Assembly: GCA_025738555.1 (NCBI GenBank)
Contig: JAOVFP010000004.1
Location: 2,790,001 to 2,854,000, forward strand
DNA: 64,000 bases
Source: Cyathus striatus
Lineage: Eukaryota > Basidiomycota > Agaricomycetes > Agaricales > Nidulariaceae
Direction of reading: 5' to 3'
Shown piece by piece: positions 59,280-64,000 of the stretch; the first letter of the stretch is position 1; each line of letters starts with the position of its first letter. Position numbers and translations under genes: made by a program. The notes beneath the pieces were generated by a model. It did no database searches and had not been told where the DNA came from. It worked only from the letters and a program-made list of their open reading frames with translations.

Positions 59280-61150
59280 AAGTGAGCATGAATAGGAATA
59301 CCAATTATGCTCATGCTCAAGTTAAAAGACATTGAGCATGAGTGTAATACTTGTGAGCATGAATAGGAATACCAATTACTGTACCATTTCAACCAACTGT
59401 TTGTCAATTTATGCTGTGACAACAATGAACAGTTTGACCCTCTGTTCAAATTTCAGTGTGATGTGTGACAAATGGACATCTATTCATCACTAAACGATTT
59501 TTAGCCAAAATTTTAACAAATAGCGACGAAATTATTTTATAATTATAACTATTTCCTTGTACCTCTGTTCATGCAGCAATGTGACACGTGATGAAAGGCA
59601 CATTTGTTCATGTTCACGACATCATGTGATGCATTACTGAACAGTTGGTCGAAAGGGTACAGTATGCTCATGCTCAAGTTAAAGGACATTGAGTGTGAGT
59701 GTAATACTTGTGAGTGTGAATAGGAATACCAGTTATACTCATGCTCAAGTTGAATGCAAGTGTAATATTTGTGAGTGTGAGTAAGAATACCAATCATGCT
59801 CATGCTCAAGTTAAAGGATATTGAGTGAGTGTAATACTTGTGAGCGTGAATAGGAATACCAATTATACTCAAGCTCAAGTTGAATGCAAGTGTAATATTT
59901 GTGAGCATGAGTAAGAATACCAATCACGCTCACACTCAAGTTAAAGGACATTGAGCGTGAGTGTAATACTTGTGAGTGTGAATAGGAATACCAGTTATAC
60001 TCATGCTCAAGTTGAATGCAAGTGTAATATTTGTGAGTGTGAGTAAGAATACCAATCATGCTCATGCTCAAGTTAAAGGATATTGAGTGAGTGTAATACT
60101 TGTGAGCGTGAATAGGAATACCAATTATACTCAAGCTCAAGTTGAATGCAAGTGTAATATTTGTGAGCATGAGTAAGAATACCAATCACGCTCACACTCA
60201 AGTTAAAGGACATTGAGCGTGAGTGTAATACTTGTGAGTGTGAATAGGAATACCAGTTATACTCATGCTCAAGTTGAATGCAAGTGTAATATTTGTGAGT
60301 GTGAGTAAGAATACCAATCATGCTCATGCTCAAGTTAAAGGATATTGAGTGAGTGTAATACTTGTGAGCGTGAATAGGAATACCAATTATACTCAAGCTC
60401 AAGTTGAATGCAAGTGTAATATTTGTGAGCATGAGTAAGAATACCAATCACGCTCACACTCAAGTTAAAGGACATTGAGCATGAGTGTAATACTTGTGAG
60501 TGTGAATAGGAATACCAATTATACTCATGCTCAAGTTGAATGCAAGTGTAATATTTGTAAGCATGAGTAAGAATACCAATCATGCTCACACTCAAGTTAA
60601 AGAACATTGAGCATGAGTGTAATACTTGTGAGCATGAATAGGAATACCAATTATACTCAAGCTCAAGTTGAATGCAAGTGTAATATTTGTGAGTGTGAGT
60701 AAGAATACCAATCATGCTCACACTCAAGTTAAAGGACATTGAGCGTGAGTGTAATACTTGTGAGTGTGAATAGGAATACCAATTATACTCAAGCTCAAGT
60801 TGAATGCAAGTGTAATATTTGTGAGTGTGAGTAAGAATACCAATCATGCTCACACTCAAGTTAAAAGACATTGAGCGTGAGTGTAATACTTGTGAGCATG
60901 AATAGAAATACCACACTCATGCTCAAGTTAAAAGACACTGAGCATGAGTGTAATATTTGTGAGCATGAACAGGAATACCAATCACACTCATGCTCAAGCG
61001 AAATATAAGTGTAATATTTGTGAGCATGAGTAAAAATGCCAATCATGCTCACACTCAAGTTAAAGGACATTGAGTGCAAGTGTAAATAAGTATTATAAAT
61101 GTGATAGAATACCTATCATGCTCATGCTCAAATCAAAGGGCATTGAGCAT
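59280..61150. repeat. Satellite array, about 65-bp units in a 262-bp higher-order period
   Basis: Alternating units of about 65 bp are built on GAGTGTAATACTTGTGAG, GGAATACCA and CTC.AGTT. Four units make a 262-bp period that repeats almost or fully identically at 59687, 59949 and 60211. Outer units at both ends are more diverged, as expected for unequal exchange. Frames read through the array only because 131 bp and 262 bp units keep stops out. Confidence 0.88.
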
Positions 61151-61199
61151 GAGTGTAAATATAATACTGACATGCAGTTATACTATGCAAATATGTGTG

Positions 61200-61450
61200 A
61201 TAGGTAGTAATCTATCCTGTATTCCTCCCTGCTTTGTTTTGAATTTCCCTGCTTTGTTATTAAGCCACCTTCCTTGTTCTGAAGTTCCCTACTTCACTGT
61301 AAAGCCCCATTCTTTGTTTTGAATTTCCCATGGTCTCTGCTTCACTGTGAATCCCCCTGCCTTGTTCTGAATTTTCCTGCTTCATTGTAAAGCTTCCTGT
61401 AATTTTCTGAGCCCCCTGCTTCACTATAAACTTCCCCTGTTTCTACTGTT
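61200..61450. repeat. CCCTGCTTTGTT-type degenerate array
   Basis: Irregular units of 30-35 bp around CTCCCTGCTTTGTTTTGAAT. Similar words occur just outside the element (56690-56800 and 61925-61990). The stretch 61450-62290 has no gene. Confidence 0.55.
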
Positions 61451-62299
61451 CAATATATGCCATTCTCTAGCTCTATAAAATTTTAACTGTTAGTCTGAAT
61501 TACTGCTACACTCTCTGAGTCATTTTTTCAACTTGTAGATCATATGTACACTCTCTGAATCATTTATATACACTCTAAGTCATATCTAAACACTCTGGAT
61601 CATTGGTATACATTTTAAATCAATATACACTCATAAAGAAGACAATAACAATGAAATATATATAAAACCCACTGGTGTTCTTCAATTATTACATTACAGT
61701 GCTTAGTATATACCAAATTGTATTAAAAACATGCTTTACTATGGCTATTATTCAGTATGTAGTTGATATAAGACAGCCAGTTGGCTCACGCTCATATAAG
61801 GATTATTCATGCTCATGTATAGAATATTCACACTCACATCACACACAGGGTCGAATTTTCATGCTCAACTCATGCTCACTTTTGTGTGTGCCCGGAATTT
61901 TCTTGCTGCCCCTTTGTTACAGATCTCCCTACTTTGCTCCTTCTTTCTCTACTTTGATTCTACTTCATTTGCTTCATTTCTAAAATCTCTACATTGCTTT
62001 TGCTCTATCTGATTCATGCCTATACTATACTACATATAAATAGTTGTACTCTAGTTCATTATAATTCAATGTTTATTGTTTTGAGTATAATAGACTTTTC
62101 TAGTACAACTCCCATGCCATTGCCTACCTGAAGATGGATTGTACAGCTGCCAATTTTAACTTGATTCAGCTGAGTGCTCACATATTGCAAGACCTGTAAT
62201 GTACGTACAAAACAAGCTATTGTACATATTATTTGCATGTCTGGTCCGAGTGCTATGACATATTTCATTTATATTCTTTCTTATTCTAAAATTCACAGG

Positions 62300-62510
62300 T
62301 GTCTCACAGTGTCACAGTTGTCATAGTTGTCACACTTGTCGCAGTTGTCACACTTGTCATAACTGCGACACTGTGGGATAACTGTGACGACTGCGACAAG
62401 TGTGACAAGTGTGACAAGTGCGACGACTGCGACGACTGTGACGACTGCGACAAGTGTGACGATTGTGACACTGTGACACTGTGGGACAAGTGTGATGACC
62501 GTGACATATG
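62300..62510. repeat. Palindromic 9-bp minisatellite
   Basis: The left half repeats TTGTCACAG/CTTGTCGCAG, the right half its reverse complement (GACAAGTGTGACGACTGC). The turn is at about 62365-62380. The forward frame reads as a Cys/Asp repeat (CDKCDDCDDC), a translation artefact of the array. Confidence 0.8.
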
Positions 62511-63049
62511 TCACAATGCCACTAAGATCTTGCTAAGATCTCTTAGATAAGAACCTTGTGACATATGTCACAAAGATGAGACAATGGTAGACAAAGCTCA
62601 TTGTGATTACCCAGTGTGACAAATAAATATTTCTTTGTTATTTCATAGGTGAAAAACCTTTGAAATATTGAATAAAGGATTTCAAAGAAAATGGGGATCT
62701 GGGTTTCAATATTTCTTTGTTATTGTGACTTTCAAATATGTGAGAAATATCATATGTGAATTGTAAGAGTATTACAAAGCGAAATAATTATGTAATATAA
62801 AGAATATTTCCACAATATTTCAAAGCTATTTCACATTGAAATATCAAGGCGTGCACACAGTGTTATGTTGATACACACTGAGTACTTATTCAGAAGGTAC
62901 TATGCTTGCAGAAATATTATGGTCCTTGTTTTTATTCAATATACCACCTATGGGTACCTGTAGGTTATGGGTCTTCAAGGCCTGACCCAGACCCATACCC
63001 ACTGGTACCCATACCAGTGACCCATGTGGGTATGGCATACTGTAAGGTC

Positions 63050-64000
63050 TCGACCTTGCATTAAGCATCTACATGCCACGGAGTCCGAATCTGTTGGTCA
63101 TGTGACCCCTCTAACCCATCAACTCCTCCGCACTTGCTTCCCCGTCTCATTGGTTCCCGGTTCCATTCGTTCATCTTTTCCTCCAGCCTAGACTTCACGG
63201 TACCATACATTACACCGGTACCGCTCTCTTTCGACTCACCACTTCATTTTCTCTCTTGTTTCCTTATCCATACCTTTTCTCTTTGACTCAATACTTACAA
63301 AAACATACACATACATACATCAATATATAATTAGAAAACATGTGGGAGATTTGTTTAAGGGAAATACACTAAACTAAATAAGTATATAATAAAGTAGATG
63401 AAAGTAGATTATGTAATCATCCCAATGGCCTGCAATTGAATGCGCAGCTTTGATTAGTCAGCATTTGAAAAGTGCGCTCTGGGAACATGCAGCTTTGATT
63501 AGTCAACATAAAAAGCACTCGGAGTTAATCGGTGATAAGCGTTTACAAGCCATGCTTTAGCCGCATTGAAACATGCAGGCAGTATTTCAGCTCAGTTCTT
63601 TCTCTTCCTTCACTCCCACTTCGACACACCCCACCCTCATCATACAGTAAGTCATTTAGTGCGATAAATTCGTTAAAAATCCTTATATTTCTATTTTTTA
63701 AACAGCTGGAACTGTTCTTATTATCATTCACCCTGTTTTGTCTGGAAACTTTGGTAATTCCAAAGTTTTTACATAGCTCCCTTTTACAGGATCTTCTCTA
63801 AATTGAGATTGAACCTTTTGGTTCTCTTGAATTATTTGTTTTTGTTGTCTGGACTTTTCCGACAGTAAAAATAAATTCAGTTTGTGTATAAAGAAAGTGT
63901 ATATCTGCTGCAGCCATCTTAGGCATTACAGTATTAAGAGAATTAGTAGACCAAGGTGAAGTACAGTGAAGTCCTACTTCCCTGGCCTCCCTTTACAGGT
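63050..64000. other. Window end, no supported gene
   Basis: CG content rises again from about 63050. A short direct repeat GCAGCTTTGATTAGTCA occurs at 63447 and 63488. The frame at 63532-63801 has no motif. A gene may begin beyond the window. Confidence 0.35.

Larger units (their letters stand above)
58741..61912. mobile_element. Satellite-carrying inverted-repeat element with 8-bp duplication
   Basis: The left end GGGCACATAGAAAATTCC and the right end (read inward) GGGGCAGCAAGAAAATTCC continue with GGCAC(G/A)CACAAAAGTGA and GCATGA. TTTGTTAC lies at 61913-61920 and, on the left, at 56798-56805, separated from the element by the gag-only retrotransposon. After removing that insertion, the element has a perfect 8-bp duplication. 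The interior is mostly the satellite described below; no transposase was found. Confidence 0.75.
55640..63045. repeat. Long-range inverted repeat bracketing the nested elements
   Basis: 55640-55735 and 62935-63045 are inverted, imperfect copies containing GGGTATGGGTAC and ACCCATAC words and the segment GGGTACCTGT(G/A)GGTTA. They could be the termini of one large element that later received the insertions between them. No flanking duplication was found. Confidence 0.5.

Noticed and set aside
59549..60916. Series of overlapping 124-193 codon frames repeating every 262 bp
   Set aside because: They are satellite units read in frame (GILTHAHKYYTCIQLE and similar), with no start context or other gene features.
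62299..62550. Metallothionein-like Cys/Asp repeat protein
   Set aside because: A 9-bp repeat gives CDKCDD in one frame and Ser/Gln or Thr/Val repeats in others; a palindromic minisatellite explains all of them.

Overview
The window reads as nuclear DNA of a filamentous basidiomycete, most likely an Agaricomycete. The genes carry many short GT-AG introns (about 49-70 nt). The families seen are typical of such genomes: caspase-domain proteins, an AIG1/Toc34-type P-loop GTPase, an Rds1-type ferritin-like secreted protein, a CYP53-like P450, a DUF6589-type transposon protein and a hAT transposase containing LDNASNN. The species cannot be named from sequence alone.

Layout. (1) 1-755: 5' part of a broken DUF6589-type transposon gene. 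(2) 1.6-5.7 kb, CpG-rich and genic: a thiamine-diphosphate enzyme (six exons, with a one-base frameshift), an F-box protein, and a divergently transcribed bZIP factor. (3) 6.7-8.9 kb: decayed copies of an Rds1-like gene and of two unidentified genes, called X and Y here. (4) 10.8-17.2 kb: intact P-loop GTPase, intact Rds1-like gene, gene X relic and intact caspase-domain gene 1. (5) 19.4-26 kb: a TA-flanked inverted-repeat element, a dead 2-oxoglutarate oxygenase (copy A), and a 1.5-kb element with a 10-bp target-site duplication. (6) 27.0-29.2 kb: an intact 11-exon P450. (7) 29.4-35.5 kb: decayed Y, Rds1 and X copies, then an intact caspase-domain gene 2. The stretch 31.69-35.46 kb is a direct duplication of 14.10-17.91 kb. 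(8) 35.7-63 kb: an almost gene-free, strongly CpG-depleted mobile-element landscape. It holds TA-flanked elements, fold-backs, four solo LTRs of two families, a hAT transposase relic cut by one of those LTRs, two elements with 8-bp target-site duplications and internal satellites, and a young gag-only LTR retrotransposon.

How things fit together. Eight genes look expressible. The ThDP enzyme needs either a sequence correction or intron retention. The GTPase, Rds1-like gene and caspase gene 1 form one neighbourhood, and pieces of it were copied three more times. Only the caspase stayed intact in a second copy, and the two caspase genes share a 370-bp tract with one mismatch, which suggests gene conversion. 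Paired old repeats differ mainly by CG to TG/CA changes, as expected from deamination of methylated CpG. Against that background, the 1,930-bp gag-only retrotransposon at 56807-58736 has LTRs that read as identical, an open 355-codon gag frame and not one CpG dinucleotide. I regard it as the most unusual object in the window.

All gene models were spliced by eye from the sequence. Family assignments rest on motif recognition, not on a search.
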